Shown here in pieces: positions 23,345-33,983 of a stretch of DNA of 64,000 nt. The stretch comes from Pholiota molesta (lineage: Eukaryota; Basidiomycota; Agaricomycetes; Agaricales; Strophariaceae). Location: contig JACGCK010000036.1 in the NCBI GenBank assembly GCA_014925825.1, forward strand, positions 248,001 to 312,000, in the 5' to 3' direction. Made by a program: the position numbers and the translations under genes. Positions within the stretch are counted from its first letter, which is position 1. Each line of letters starts with the position of its first letter. The notes beneath the pieces are model-generated. The model searched no databases, was not told the DNA's origin, and was given only the letters and a program-made list of their open reading frames with translations.

Positions 23345-24396
23345 TTAATCACTGTCGCTGAATGCAAGTGCCTCATCTTGTTCCTCGGCCTCTTCTTTCG
23401 TCCGTTCGTATTGGCTGAAGTCGACAGATACTGTACCTTCCTCCACCAAGTTCTCATCTTCCAGATTTTTATTGCGTTCGAATAGCTGGCGGCCTAGGGA
23501 AAATTTATTATCCCGCGGATAATGACACGTTTGGATGTACTCACCAGACAATCTTGTTTGAGACCTTTTCCACTCTTCTCGTTCTTTCGGCGTTAGAGCT
23601 TTCAGTCTTTCCTCCTCTTCTTGGACCTTCCTCGCTGCCATTTCTTGGTCGAACTTGGCTTTCCAAGATTTAAAGGATTCCAAAGTTACAGGCGTTCCGC
23701 GGGTACGTTTTTCTTCTTCCTATATAACATTCGTACTTTGGAATCCTAGTCCTCTAGTGCAAGCTATATTTGACTGACCTCGAGTGCCAATCGCTCCTTT
23801 TCCGTTTCCTTTCTTCTCTCTTCTTCTTCTTTTGCGCGAACGAGCTGCGAGAGTTGTTCTCGAAGATGGGATACCAGGGTAAATGTCATGGCCATCCCTA
23901 AATTTTCTTCTCCCTGTTACTGATGTCATCCATTTAGTGCGTTGAGAAAAGTAGTAGTGTACCCACCACTGTTCGTAATTCTGTCAAGAGTTTCTCCGCA
24001 TCGCTTTCATCTATATTTGGGTCCTCATGTTTGAGCGAGAGGTCCGGGAGGGCATCTGGATAAGTGTCCGTGTAATGCACACAGAGAGTTACGAGAACTA
24101 TGGTGTAGGAGGTAAGTTGGTCGAGACTAAATGCCATTTCGTAAAGAAGCGCCGCACCATTCTGAGATCCTTCTGGTATATCATCTGCCTCAGCGTCTAT
24201 TTCGATGTCCTGCTCGGAAATCCCTTGATATCAAGCTTCAGCGTTTGTCAAGCTGGATGTTGTCGAGGGATTATACGGACTGTGGAGTTCTGTTGGGTAG
24301 ATTGATTCTAGGACCTGTTGCAACCGTCAGATAAAACGCCAGTATTGATGTAGAGAAGACAATCACTTCATATTCCTCTAGGAGGGCGTCAGACAT
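23345..24396 (-). CDS. GIR2: RWD-domain protein, Gir2/RWDD1-like
   Basis: Gir2 is a ribosome-associated RWD protein that partners the GTPase Rbg2 and binds Gcn1, tempering the Gcn2 stress response. Start MSDALLEEYE at 24394-24396, then a short exon VLESIYPTEL, which is the RWD signature, followed by an acidic stretch, VHYTDTYPDALPDLSL (the RWD YPxxxP element), EENLGMAMTFTLVSHLREQL, a strongly charged coiled coil (RAKEEEERRKETEKERLALEEEEKR), then TPVTLESFKSWKAKFDQEM, the conserved DFRP-binding region, and LTPKEREEWKR. The tail is acidic and ends ALAFSDSD. This domain order is characteristic. About six exons. Convergent with the second hydrolase. Confidence 0.87.
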
Positions 24397-24582
24397 TTTG
24401 ATAGTTCATGTACAGATTGCAGTTGCTGGACTTGGCCAGGGCCACCGCTGGATCATCTTATCGAAGTTTATCGCCTTTTTGGGAAACCAAGCTATCACGT
24501 GCGGTGGTTAATGGCGTCTGGCGCCGAGGACGAGGTTGAGAAGAACGCTCATCCTCCTCAGCCGCGGCTGACGCTCCTCATC

Positions 24583-25205
24583 ATGCAAAGGCTGTCACAC
24601 TGTCTTCCTCGTCTTTCTAAGACTGGCTTTTTCAGCTCAATCTCTCCCCTCAATGTTGCCGCAAAATTCCCCATTCCTTCCTCATCACTAGGCGTCACTG
24701 CACGATTTATGTCCTCCGAATCACGGCCTACATCAGACCATATAACAGAAGCCGTCGTTAAACAAGTGAAGACGCCTCTCAAAACGGCATTTACACCAGA
24801 ACAAAAATGGGCTGACCGTTCCAAGAAAGCCATGGAAGACGCGATTAGCAGCCCTCCTGCTGATGCTTACGCAGGTAAACTGCTTTCTCTCATGCTCACT
24901 CTTATATTCTGATATCTCTCTAGGCCGAAGTGTTAAGAATACTGGCAACCTAGCAGTGACATTCAGGAGTCTAAACGATATTCTCTTGCGGAACAAGGTC
25001 CGCCAGACCGTACGGATGACGGAAAGGCATGAGAAGAAGGGAGCAAAGCGGCGCAGGCTGCAGAGTGAACGTTGGAGAAAGCAGTTTGCAAATGAAGTGA
25101 GCACCATGTTCTTATCTTATTTGTGCGCGTCTGACTTCTTTGACCATTCTTCAGGTGCGGAAAAAAGTCCAGCTTGTAATTAAAATTCGCAATCGTGGAG
25201 CATGA
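24583..25205 (+). CDS. MRP21: Mitochondrial ribosomal protein bS21m
   Basis: Small-subunit protein of the mitochondrial ribosome. Start at ATG 24583 (MQRLSHCLPRLSKTGFFSS), giving an Arg/Ser-rich, acid-free N-terminus typical of a mitochondrial presequence; an upstream in-frame extension exists but is acidic. Exon 1 ends at 24874 and the 50-bp intron ends at about 24924. The bS21 core is GRSVKNTGNLAVTFRSLNDI, with KVRQTVRMTERHEKKGAKRRRL and the basic RWRKQFANEV. A second intron (25097-25154) leads to the last exon VRKKVQLVIKIRNRGA with stop at 25203-25205. Length and the basic helix fit fungal MRP21. Divergent from the Gir2-like gene, 186 bp apart. Confidence 0.88.
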
Positions 25206-26680
25206 ATGCAAGCGCATGCCTTAATTTTCTGCGCGGACTCGTGTAATTATGCGTCTGCCATAACACATTTTGCTTGTCTATAGTGATTTCTATCTTATGT
25301 TCCGTAAATCTGGGGTAGCAGGCCCCCGGCTCTAATCCTGCGCAGTCCTACTCAGAAACTAATAGATCAAATGAAGCTACTTTCCCTGGCACGCGAGTCT
25401 AGATGTTTTGTTTCACTGCCTTGACATATTCACCTCGGCAGCGATGTAGGCTGGTACTCCAGTTCCTTGGCGGAACTCGAACTCGCCAGCCGCCAGATGC
25501 TCGGAGTCAAATGTAGCGATAAAGGCCGGTTCGAACCCTTGCACACCTGCCACCCTGTAAACTTGGTTGGATTAGAGTTATGTCCTTCAAAGAGTGGCCC
25601 CATCGCAGTTGGTAGCACCTTCTTGCTCCTAGATGTGATGCGGTTTATCCTTCGCTCCTCGTCATCTCACGGAATGAAATGCTGGAATAGACTGGCTCCA
25701 GATTCCCGAGTTTCAAGGAAAGCTTGATACTATGATTGGATTTCTTGCTAAAGATCGGCAGATCCCGATGCCTCACGGCTGTATGTCTGCTTAGCTTCCA
25801 GAACGAGGCCTCATGTAGCCTTCCGCTTCCCTCATGGGTTAAATGCAAGAGCTCTCACCATGACTGTCCTAAATCCATTCGCCCTTCCCAAGTTTCTCTC
25901 GACGATGTGCCACAACGTTTGTTCTTTGATCCTTTTGCCATTGTGATGATTTCGCTGACTCGTGTTGATACATCTGATACATTCGGACATATAGGTAGTC
26001 GATGGTCGCTATCATCCTGAATGCGGTTGCTTCTATGGGATCGCCACTAATAAACAAGACTGCTATCGTCCCGATTGTCATTTCAGTTCCCGCCATGGTC
26101 CTTGTTCGTTTGGGTGATTCCTGCAAGGCAGTTTCATGCAGTTCTGACGGGCGATTTTTTCTGGAATAGGCTCTAGCAATCCGCGCTCTATGACAAGTTG
26201 TTCTGGCATCCGCATGATGGCATCTCCAGCACGAAATCCAATCAGAATTAGTCCTACAGTGTGCCCAGACTGCAGCCGGCAGCAAAGGGAAGGAGACCCG
26301 ACGTCCCTATTCGGCGGACGAGCACGACGTTGAAAACGAGGACGTCTTCGCTATCGTGAGGTGGCCGCCAGCTCTTTAGCCCGGTATCGCTTGACACGAT
26401 CCACAAAATATCGATCTTAAAAAAATCATGTATATATATATATTTCTTATCCGCTCTTCTCCCTACTGCTACCCCACTGTTAACTATAACTTGAACGTTG
26501 GCATGAGAGTTCAACGCTAAACCGACGTCGGTGTCAGTATGACGGCACTGTGAAAAGTGTAGGCGTAGAAAAACGTTACCTCGAAAGCAACGGAAAATGT
26601 TGCCTGAGGTGATCAAATACAGCACCTTGCCACAGTCACAAAAAGGTCTGCCAAGAGCAGCGAACCATATTAATTAATAT
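25206..26680. other. Gene-poor stretch with possible coding remnants
   Basis: No complete gene is visible. On the minus strand some blocks look like old coding sequence: about 25437-25560 (reading ...GFEPAFIATFDSEHLAAGEF and EFRQGTGVPAYIAAEV), about 26070-26270 (GHTVGLILIGFRAGDAIMRM...) and about 26300-26400 (LKSWRPPHDSEDVLVFNVVL). I cannot join them into one gene and know no family. A decayed gene or transposon remnant is the simplest reading. Confidence 0.3.
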
Positions 26681-26719
26681 ATTACAAAAAGATAATAGCA
26701 GCGTTAAATGTCACTTGGA

Positions 26720-26807
26720 AGCAAAGAATGCTGTGAAAAGTAGCAGACAATAACACCCAAGGTAGCAAAGAATGCTGCGAAAAGTAGCGGACAATGACAC
26801 CCAAGGT
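26720..26807. repeat. Two tandem copies of a 44-bp unit
   Basis: Unit 1 (26720-26763) and unit 2 (26764-26807) both start AGCAAAGAATGCTG and end CACCCAAGGT. They differ at three positions, all transitions, two of them at CpG sites in unit 2 that read TpG or CpA in unit 1. Each unit ends in a small palindrome (ACACC-CAA-GGT), complete in unit 2 as GACACCCAAGGTGTC. Confidence 0.8.
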
Positions 26808-27026
26808 GTCAAAAAAAAACACTGAAAGCAACGGAAATTGATGCCGAAGTGTCAGAAAGCGTCGATTAATTGACCTAAAATGGAACAAACTTTGTCACCT
26901 CCTTCCCAATGGATAAAATGCTGAGGGGATCGTTCCTCTGCCTTCTTGCAGTGTTGAAGGCCATGATTAATGGTACAATAAGGCCCATCGACCATTATAT
27001 CAATCCTACGCATCATTCCCAGTGCC

Positions 27027-27143
27027 AAAAAAAAAACTTGCCTAGGACATGGAACATCAGAGACTTGTTCCTGCACCCAGACTCGAACGCGAGACCTCGT
27101 TGAAACATTACCCTCGTACATTTACCCCTACACCAATAGACCT
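27027..27143 (-). repeat. tRNA-like / SINE-like Pol III element
   Basis: Read on the minus strand, 27143 down to 27068 resembles the 5' part of a tRNA. There is an internal A-box-like TGGTGTAGGGG followed by GTAAATG (around 27119-27138), and about 40 bases later a B-box-like GTTCGAGTC (27088-27080). About 45 bases further a run of ten T's (plus-strand A's at 27027-27036) could end RNA polymerase III transcription. The stems of a true tRNA do not pair well (the T-arm is mismatched), so I call it a tRNA-derived element or tRNA relic, not a functional tRNA. Confidence 0.5.
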
Positions 27144-27417
27144 TTATAAAACGTTAAGCTGTCCCAAAATATACCACGTCGTATATGTGTGGTCCCTTCG
27201 AGTATTTTTACCTTCAAGTCCCTTGAACCATATTTACTCAACTAGATATAACACTGCTTATTTCAGCTTCTGTACTTACTATGGAATAGATTGCTTTACT
27301 TAGTCGTATCATATAGATGGAATCACAATTGTTAGGTATTGCATAGATAAATTACTTGGGTTTGACGGAGACAAGCAATTGTAGCAGACACATCCCAGAT
27401 TCCCTCGGAACGACCGA

Positions 27418-27640
27418 AAGCTGTCAGTAACTGTCACCTGCCATTGAGTGCTATTTCTGGCTGCTTCGGAGTGACGCAGAAATTGTTACCTGTAATTAGG
27501 TGTCGTTCGGAGTTGCCGGTGCTACTTTGGGAAACTGTTGCTTCTCATTAGGTGCTCTTCGGAGTTGCTTCGGAGTGACCGGTGACGAAAAGTGATACCT
27601 GCCCATGGGTGACATTATTTTTGGTCTACAGTTACTATTT
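27418..27640. repeat. Degenerate array of ACCT..AGGT palindromic units
   Basis: Four degraded copies, about 50-60 bp each, of a unit beginning TGTNACCTGNNATTAGGTG and continuing with TTCGGAGTTGC or TTCGGAGTGAC. Each unit begins with a short inverted repeat (ACCT...AGGT). The same ACC/GGT palindrome logic is seen in the 26.7-kb repeats, so both arrays may derive from one element flanking the tRNA-like sequence. Confidence 0.55.
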
Positions 27641-28092
27641 TTGTTACTTCTAGAAGGTAGCGTTTTTGGAGCGGTGTCAAATAATGTCATCTCAACTACA
27701 AATATGCTACCTCAGTGACAAAGATTGTCACCTAGACTTTTCGCAGTGACGGCTGCTTGCTGAGAAAATTTGGCGATATTTCAAGCTACTGTATGGTTAT
27801 AGGCCAGCCGTCAGTGACAGAAGGACTCCTGTAGTTTGTAAATATGGCTTTCGCCAGGACGTGCCGCCGCGGGAACCACATTGCCCAAATGCACACAAAT
27901 AGTTGCCTATTGTAGTATGTGTTGACAGCATCGTTGATTCTCAGGCTGCTAATTAGGGGCTTGTCCTTGTACTCCTTCATCTCATTGCTTGCTCTACGCT
28001 TGTTGCCATGGGTCTTGTATTTTTTTTGAATTTAAGGAAGGATGCAATGTGGTCGATAGCTGCATCACCCTCAAAAACCACCTATCCTGAAC

Positions 28093-29803
28093 ATGTCAGA
28101 GTCATTGGGACGAACGCGAACAGCCTACGATTTTGAACGCTACGCGACGCACGGTCTACGCCGATATCTCAAGATGTTTGAGATCCCAAGACCGCCTGAA
28201 AGCAATCACCGCGAAATTCTTCTTACCCTTCCGCGACCAGAAGATTTCTTCAAGAGTCACGAAAACCGTAATCTAACAGTTGTCAACGAGCCATGGAGCA
28301 AACTGGAGTTCATAAATCCGATTGTTTTGAGTCGCAACCTTGTTTTAATGTGTGCGTCTATCATCCTCCTGTTTCTCTGTTCTTCTTGCCGATTAATCTG
28401 CCTTAGTTCTGGATGCGTTAGTTACGACTCCCATTGGAAACAAAAAGAGTGTCAATTTTTCCGCTCCAATGTATTCCCTACCCCAAAAGCTGTCCGATAA
28501 ATTTTATTCTCATAAGAATTGTAATATCGAGGAGTAGGTTACAATACTCTTTCCTTAAATCTATGCTAATGATGAACGTTTCTCGCATAGAATGAAGACC
28601 TGGCTGGCCCTGCCATTGGTGACAGCAATGCGTGTTTTGCACATTGCATCTTCTGACACCGACCCTCATGGGTTTTCTAATCCGCCTATCCACTCGGACG
28701 ACAAGAGATTCCAATATCTTGTTTGGTCGTCGAATTTTCATAGCGGAGGTGGGGCCGAGATGGTTCCCAATGCCCGTCTCATTCTTGCCTTCCAAACCCC
28801 CTTTATCCTCAATGCTCAAGACATGCACGACTTCGTAGGATGCACTTCGGTGAGCTAATATCGGAAGGAAACTGAGCTTCTTGTTGAATTTGTCTGCTTC
28901 AGTTTCCGCCCAATCAAGGTCCTACCGGTTCGCTGCCAAGTCGATATAAATTGTGGGCCAAGGTCAGGCAACTACGTTATCTAACATCAATCAAAGCGCC
29001 TTGAGTTAATGAACTCTGTTTTCCAGATATGGGATACCTGCTATTCTAATCAGTGTCGATGGTTTATTCTGACATCCTACACGCAATGGGTGTTCGGTGT
29101 TTTTTCTGAAAGTATGTGGCAATACCATCCAACAAGCTTTTATGTTACATGCATTGATCTCAACGCAGCTATGCGAACCGTGTCTGTATCGCCTATTTAC
29201 GACTTTAACCACGCCTCACCCACAATCCTCGAGCTGCTGGTCTACTGGCTGGCATCGGCAACGGACACTGCTGGAGCTTTTAGACCTCCAATGGTGTGTA
29301 ATACATTCAAGATAATCTACGCGTATGTCTTCTAATGCAGCACCTTCAGACGATTGAACCTATTCCAATGGAGGAAACGCCGGTCGATTGCAATATCGTG
29401 AATGCTCGATTAAGCAAATCTACAAAATTACAGAAGGCCTCAAGGATACCCAAATCCCTGGTATCTGACTACGCGTGGCCAGGCCAGAATGACGGTAAGG
29501 AGCGGTGATCTTACCTTTTGAGTTTGAGTTCTGACACATGGCTACTATTCAGAATCATTTGACGACCCAAATATAGATCTGCAGTCAGTTCTTGACGGGG
29601 AAGGAAGTCTCTTTTCACATTTTCCAGTGCGGGATAAACCTGAGATCGCCAACCCCACCATTCAAAGGTGGATTGCTGCCAGCCAAAATGCAAAATATCG
29701 CAAGCTTAACGAGGACGATTTCATTTCTGGCTACCCTGATGAAAATCAGTTGTTTGATGACGTGTTTAATCCAGACATCGCTCGTGGTGAATGGATGATA
29801 TAG
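28093..29803 (+). CDS. Orphan Agaricomycete protein with conserved core
   Basis: A protein of about 430 residues in six to seven exons. Start MSESLGRTRTAYDFERY at 28093; stop 29801-29803. I believe it belongs to a family common in mushroom genomes without known function. The recognisable core is FPPNQGPTG followed by YKLWAKIWDTCYSNQCRWFI and LTSYTQWVFGVFSESM, then SPTILELLVYWLASATD. The N-terminal part is rich in Arg and Glu; the C-terminal part is acidic (PNIDLQSVLDGEGSLFSHF). No signal peptide, membrane segment or catalytic motif is visible. Exon junctions near 28350-28410 and 28530-28590 are provisional. It is convergent with the cyclin gene; stops are 58 bp apart. Confidence 0.65.
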
Positions 29804-29861
29804 ATACCAATAATTCTATCACAATATATATGTACATTGAATTAGGGATGTGATGGCATGA

Positions 29862-31225
29862 TTATTGAATATACTCTTCGGATTGGTGGGCTGTCGGTCT
29901 ATTGTTGTCGTCCCATGGTTGCGTTGATGGAGTATAACCACCATGTGAAGAACTGGGCGTCCTTCCCAAACCTTCTTGAGGTGGTTGTGAATCCGCGGTG
30001 TTTGATGGAGGATAAAGCTCGGCCCGAGGTACAAAAAATCGAGGTCGTACGGTTCGTTGTGCAGGTGGAGAGACCTAGAAGCCAAAACATAAGCTTAAAT
30101 TTGGAGAAGAAAACTTTGCTCCTCACAGATATGATAACAGACAAATATGGATACATGTCTTGATCCTGGGCCGAATAAAATTCCAAAAGAATCCCAAGTG
30201 CTTCTGTTGCGAATGTTAAATTTTTGATGACCGTGATATCACAGAAACAGACCTGCGAGTTCACTAAGTTCTACATCGGTGAGATGGTAATGGTCGATGG
30301 CAGCTCGGGTTGCATCAGGTGAAGGAGGTTTGTGTGAAGGAGGTGTCGGAAGTGAATTTGACGGGGATGTAGCAGATATACGGGCATCAAGGGAAGGGGA
30401 ATTAGGACCGTCGAAGATGCGCTGTGCAAGGACGTAGCAAGCTATAGCTACGAGTCTAGGAGGGTATAATATACATAATGGAGTCCTATATCTAAGTAAA
30501 AATATATCAGTTACTGGTATAGGAATGACAGAATCAACCCACGAATCATGAGCCAGACTCCAGGCATACTCCTGCACCTCTGTAGCACTTTCCAACGCGT
30601 CAAACATGTCCAACAATTCGGCATGAGGGCTATCCACAATAAAGTCGAAACATAGTGCCTCCAACAAAACTTCCTCGGTCAGAAGAATTGCAGCTTGACA
30701 ATGATCGACTTCCTAAATGACTTCTTAAAATAAATAAAGGGGATGGTGGCACACATCCGTACCTTGCTATCGGCAGGAATAGTCGAGATGTCGACATTCT
30801 TAACCTTGGCCTGATACAAACGGGCTACGTCTCGCAATTTCCGACCACATTCTTCCGTTTTAGTAGCCAGAAAGATACACGACGCTGCAACATCCTGGAC
30901 GATATTAGACAAACTCTAAATAGGGTTCATGGTTGAAGGAGCATACCTGACGGTGAAAATCTTCCATTGAATAACGCATGTAGAACCGATGAAACCAAGT
31001 CGCTGCCGTGCACATTGCCGAGGTGGGTCTGTAAAGGTAATGAGCGCATATCTCGAGAGAGAGACCAGACACCCACAGAACTAGGGATGAGCCAAGGCGG
31101 AAGAGAAACTCGACGCCTCTAGCTCTGTCGTAGAGCTCCTGCTGCAGCGAGCATGTCGAGGGCGTCTGGGTGAGTGCTGCGGTGTGAAAGAGCCACTGGT
31201 CAGGGGCATCTGCGGAGGATTGCAT
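29862..31225 (-). CDS. Cyclin of the transcription-kinase type (cyclin K/T/Pch1-like)
   Basis: Cyclins of this group activate Cdk9 or CTD kinases that phosphorylate RNA polymerase II. Start MQSSADAPDQWLFHTAALTQ at 31223-31225, matching the WLFT-like opening of cyclins C/K/T. The first cyclin fold contains RARGVEFLFRLGSSL, SAMCTAATWFHRFYMRYS and DVAASCIFLATKTEECGRK, then RLYQAKVKN. The second has ILLTEEVLLEALCFDFIVDSPHAEL and YPPRLVAIACYVLAQRIFDG. The C-terminal tail is Pro/Ser-rich and ends TAHQSEEYIQ (stop 29862-29864). About seven exons. The KTEECGRKLRD stretch is diagnostic of transcriptional cyclins; which member (Pch1, Bur2, cyclin K) is not decided. Confidence 0.85.
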
Positions 31226-32450
31226 CAGGTGGCGGGGGTGTGCATCTGGGGGTGGTGGACGGTGGTCAGAGTAGCTTCAAGGCTAATTACAACCCAAACA
31301 ACTCCAGGCAAGCTGCTTACGTAATGTGATCGAAGGCGCTATATTTACATCCTGCCAGTGACTCTAGCCCCGTTCACACTATTATTCTCCACCCAGTATG
31401 AGCACCGGTCCCCACAAATTCAAGTCGTATATATCACCATAGCTAGCTACTTTATCTGGCTAAAAACTGATATTTATTACCGTTATTTCCCTGTGAATTT
31501 CGTCCATTTTCGCAAGAGCTCCAGAATGCTGTCACTCGCCACGTTGAGCCGTCAGCAGCGTCCTGATTTTTGGGCTTGAGACGCTGACCTTGAGGCTGAA
31601 ACTAAGTGATAAGATTAGCTATCTAAAAGGTGCTCCATCCCGGAAGAATAGCCATTATGAATTATCCACAAGTTACCATGTTCCGAATTAGTCTTCGGGT
31701 AGACCATGTCAGGTCCCAGAAACTCTCCTCACAACGAGGGAAGTGAAAGCCCTCCGTGGACTTTTTTTCTCTCTCTTTCTCGCCGTCTCTCGCTGCTTTC
31801 GGCCGATGCACGATACCGCCTTCCGGGTCGAGGGAACCTATCTTTCATTCCGGATCCATGAGCTATCCTCACCGATATCAATTTGTCGATTTGCGTCCTA
31901 CTCACCCGTGCGTTGGGTTTTCTTTCTCCGCCAAGCTGATAGTTTGATGGCTTTAAGTTTGCCTATTTCTGGTAGACTGCTTCAGTGTGGGGCGCGGGAG
32001 GCTGGCCGCCCGGATATTGGCGCGAGACTTTCTTTCTTTCATACACTACATCCTCGATATTCCCGCATGGCTAGAAGCGCCATAAGAAATCGCTCCCTAT
32101 TGTTCCAGCCTTAATTTCCTCGCAGCTCCTTTGAAAAACCTCTGGAGCTCGCCATTTGCGCGAGGCTCCGGCATTGTAGAGCGAAACACCCTATCGCACT
32201 TCATCTGACACCGAGCAGCGCACTGGAGGAGCTACCATGCTGTTCATATGACCTAAAGAGTTCAGAAACACACGCTGTTATTCCACTTCTTAGATCGTTC
32301 ATTATTTGCTCAAGGTTTTCACGCATGAACATGAGGAATTCGAGAAACTTCCGTGAGAAGTCATACAAATTACAAGGTATGCCATTGCCAAATTATTTGC
32401 TATCCTAGTTATTCCTAATGGTCGTCTACAGCGGAAGCACGCCAATTCCC
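31226..32450. other. Gene-poor region upstream of the cyclin
   Basis: About 1.2 kb. The cyclin promoter lies at its left end (31226 onward). The stretch 31740-32100 is pyrimidine-rich on the plus strand and similar in character to 16-17 kb. Frames of 60-120 codons there match nothing. No repeat or RNA gene was recognised. Confidence 0.35.
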
Positions 32451-32460
32451 CGACATATCA

Positions 32461-33070
32461 ACTATCGCCTTTTGGGCTGGGCGTCCTGTTGAGCCTGCTG
32501 AGCAGCAAGTGCAGCGGCCTGCTCAGCACGTATCTGTTCATCATAGCAATAACTACATTTCCTATCCAGCCTACGATCTAAAAATACGTTTTCAGAATGG
32601 GTCCATATATTTATCGCCATGAAAAGGTTCAAAAATCGTCTAATTACTTACTGATCTGTTCAGGAAATTGACGGCTATGTAGTGAGGACGGGTCTTAGAA
32701 AGTGGACGAAGTCAAAAGGGCAGTGAGTGTGTACATACTATTGCCAGCAAGTCTCCTTGCAGTTGGGCCCGCATTCGGGGTCGTGGTACGGACTAAATTT
32801 GCACCAACGATCCCCACAGTACACCTAGGTTTATGTTATTCAGGCGTCAACCTACGTAAACAAGGATACGAACCATCTCGTCTGGCTAGTTAGCGCCAAG
32901 AACTCCGTCAGATCGCTGGAGAAAATGTGCAAAGAAGGCGACGTACGAGACGATATGCGTGTCCGCAACCTGCGTAGGTATCGTTAATTCTTGAGGGGAG
33001 TCGTTAGTTGACAGGCCAACGGTGGATACATCAAACCACCCACTGGCGCCAACGACACATTGTCAGTGAT
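32461..33070 (-). CDS. Possible small Cys-rich protein gene (exons not fully joined)
   Basis: Two minus-strand blocks look coding. About 32752-32830 reads YCGDRWCKFSPYHDPECG followed by PNCKETCWQ, with five Cys in a regular spacing (C-x5-C-x10-C-x4-C-x3-C counted from the first). About 32461-32580 reads RRLDRKCSYCYDEQIRAEQ followed by an Ala/Gln-rich tail ending QPKRR and a stop at 32463-32465 region. Introns with GTATGT and TTTTTAG signals lie between, but I could not join the blocks in frame. Upstream (to about 33070) may hold the first exon. It may be a small nucleic-acid- or metal-binding or secreted Cys-rich protein; no family is recognised. Confidence 0.3.
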
Positions 33071-33983
33071 CGAAAGATGTAAGAGGGGGAGGGTTAATTG
33101 GAGAGTGAAGATTCTTGGAGAACCACAGGTTTTTTGGTTCAAGCTGGAGAAATGAGGAATGAGAAGGCTTTTTATACCTTTTCGCGGAACTGCATGAAGC
33201 TTCTGGATTATTATTTTGCATGAGGGCGTGGTGTACCACTCATTATTCGTTCATTCGGACCGTTGTTACCTGCATGTGAAGGGGACCGGGATTGAATTGG
33301 ATTGGGTGTAGCGTCTCCGTGAAATATTAGGTCCGATACCCAAAGTAAAGATTGCGACCGCTGGAAGTCTCCGCGCGTTCCTGTCAAAAAGAATCGCCTT
33401 TGTATCGCTGATTCAGCTTCGCGATCTCAAAACCCTATAGCTAAAATTCCAAATTCAAATGGCACAAGCAATCAATTAAACTTCCGTGTGTAGTACCATA
33501 CTAAAGGGAAACACCTTGAGGCGAATCCTTCACAAAATTATTTTTTCTTTGGCCGCAAACTTTCATGGATCAAAAGAAATGACGTTATATATTAAGCTAG
33601 GAGTGTTTTATGCAATTGAATAACTCTCTGACTCAACAAATAATAATTAAGAGGACCACGGATGCTGAATGTCGGTGACACCACTCGTTGCGAAGTCGAA
33701 CACTCCAGAGACACGAGGTGCAGTCAAATGTGGCAAAAAAATTCCGCTCGTCCGGCATATCGACCTAGATTTTCCATATACTGCCAACGGGATCTGCAAG
33801 TGCTTTTAGATCAGCTGCTGCAGGAAGATTTAAAGTCTGAGTTACAAAAAAGACAGATTATCGCGTTATCAAGCCAATCCATCTCGCGAATCCGCAAAAA
33901 CAATGAGGTACTGGGACTGACGCAATGCGAGGATTTGATGCAAATGGCATATTATCATATGAATATGGATGTATAGTCTGACA
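33071..33983. other. Intergenic region, one weak plus-strand frame
   Basis: Mostly AT-rich. A 104-codon frame at 33662-33976 starts with ATG and contains a helix-like stretch (LLDQLLQEDLKSELQKRQII), but its stop lies 8 bp from the stop of the eIF2B gene and it has no recognisable relatives. I treat it as doubtful. Confidence 0.3.

Noticed and set aside
25520..25545. GGTTCGAACCC, a perfect Pol III B-box-like sequence
   Set aside because: The motif is a palindrome; no A-box or pairing stems at tRNA distance on either strand, so not a tRNA gene.
33662..33976. 104-codon plus-strand ATG frame next to eIF2B alpha
   Set aside because: Stop almost touches the opposing gene's stop, no relatives known; kept only as a remark.
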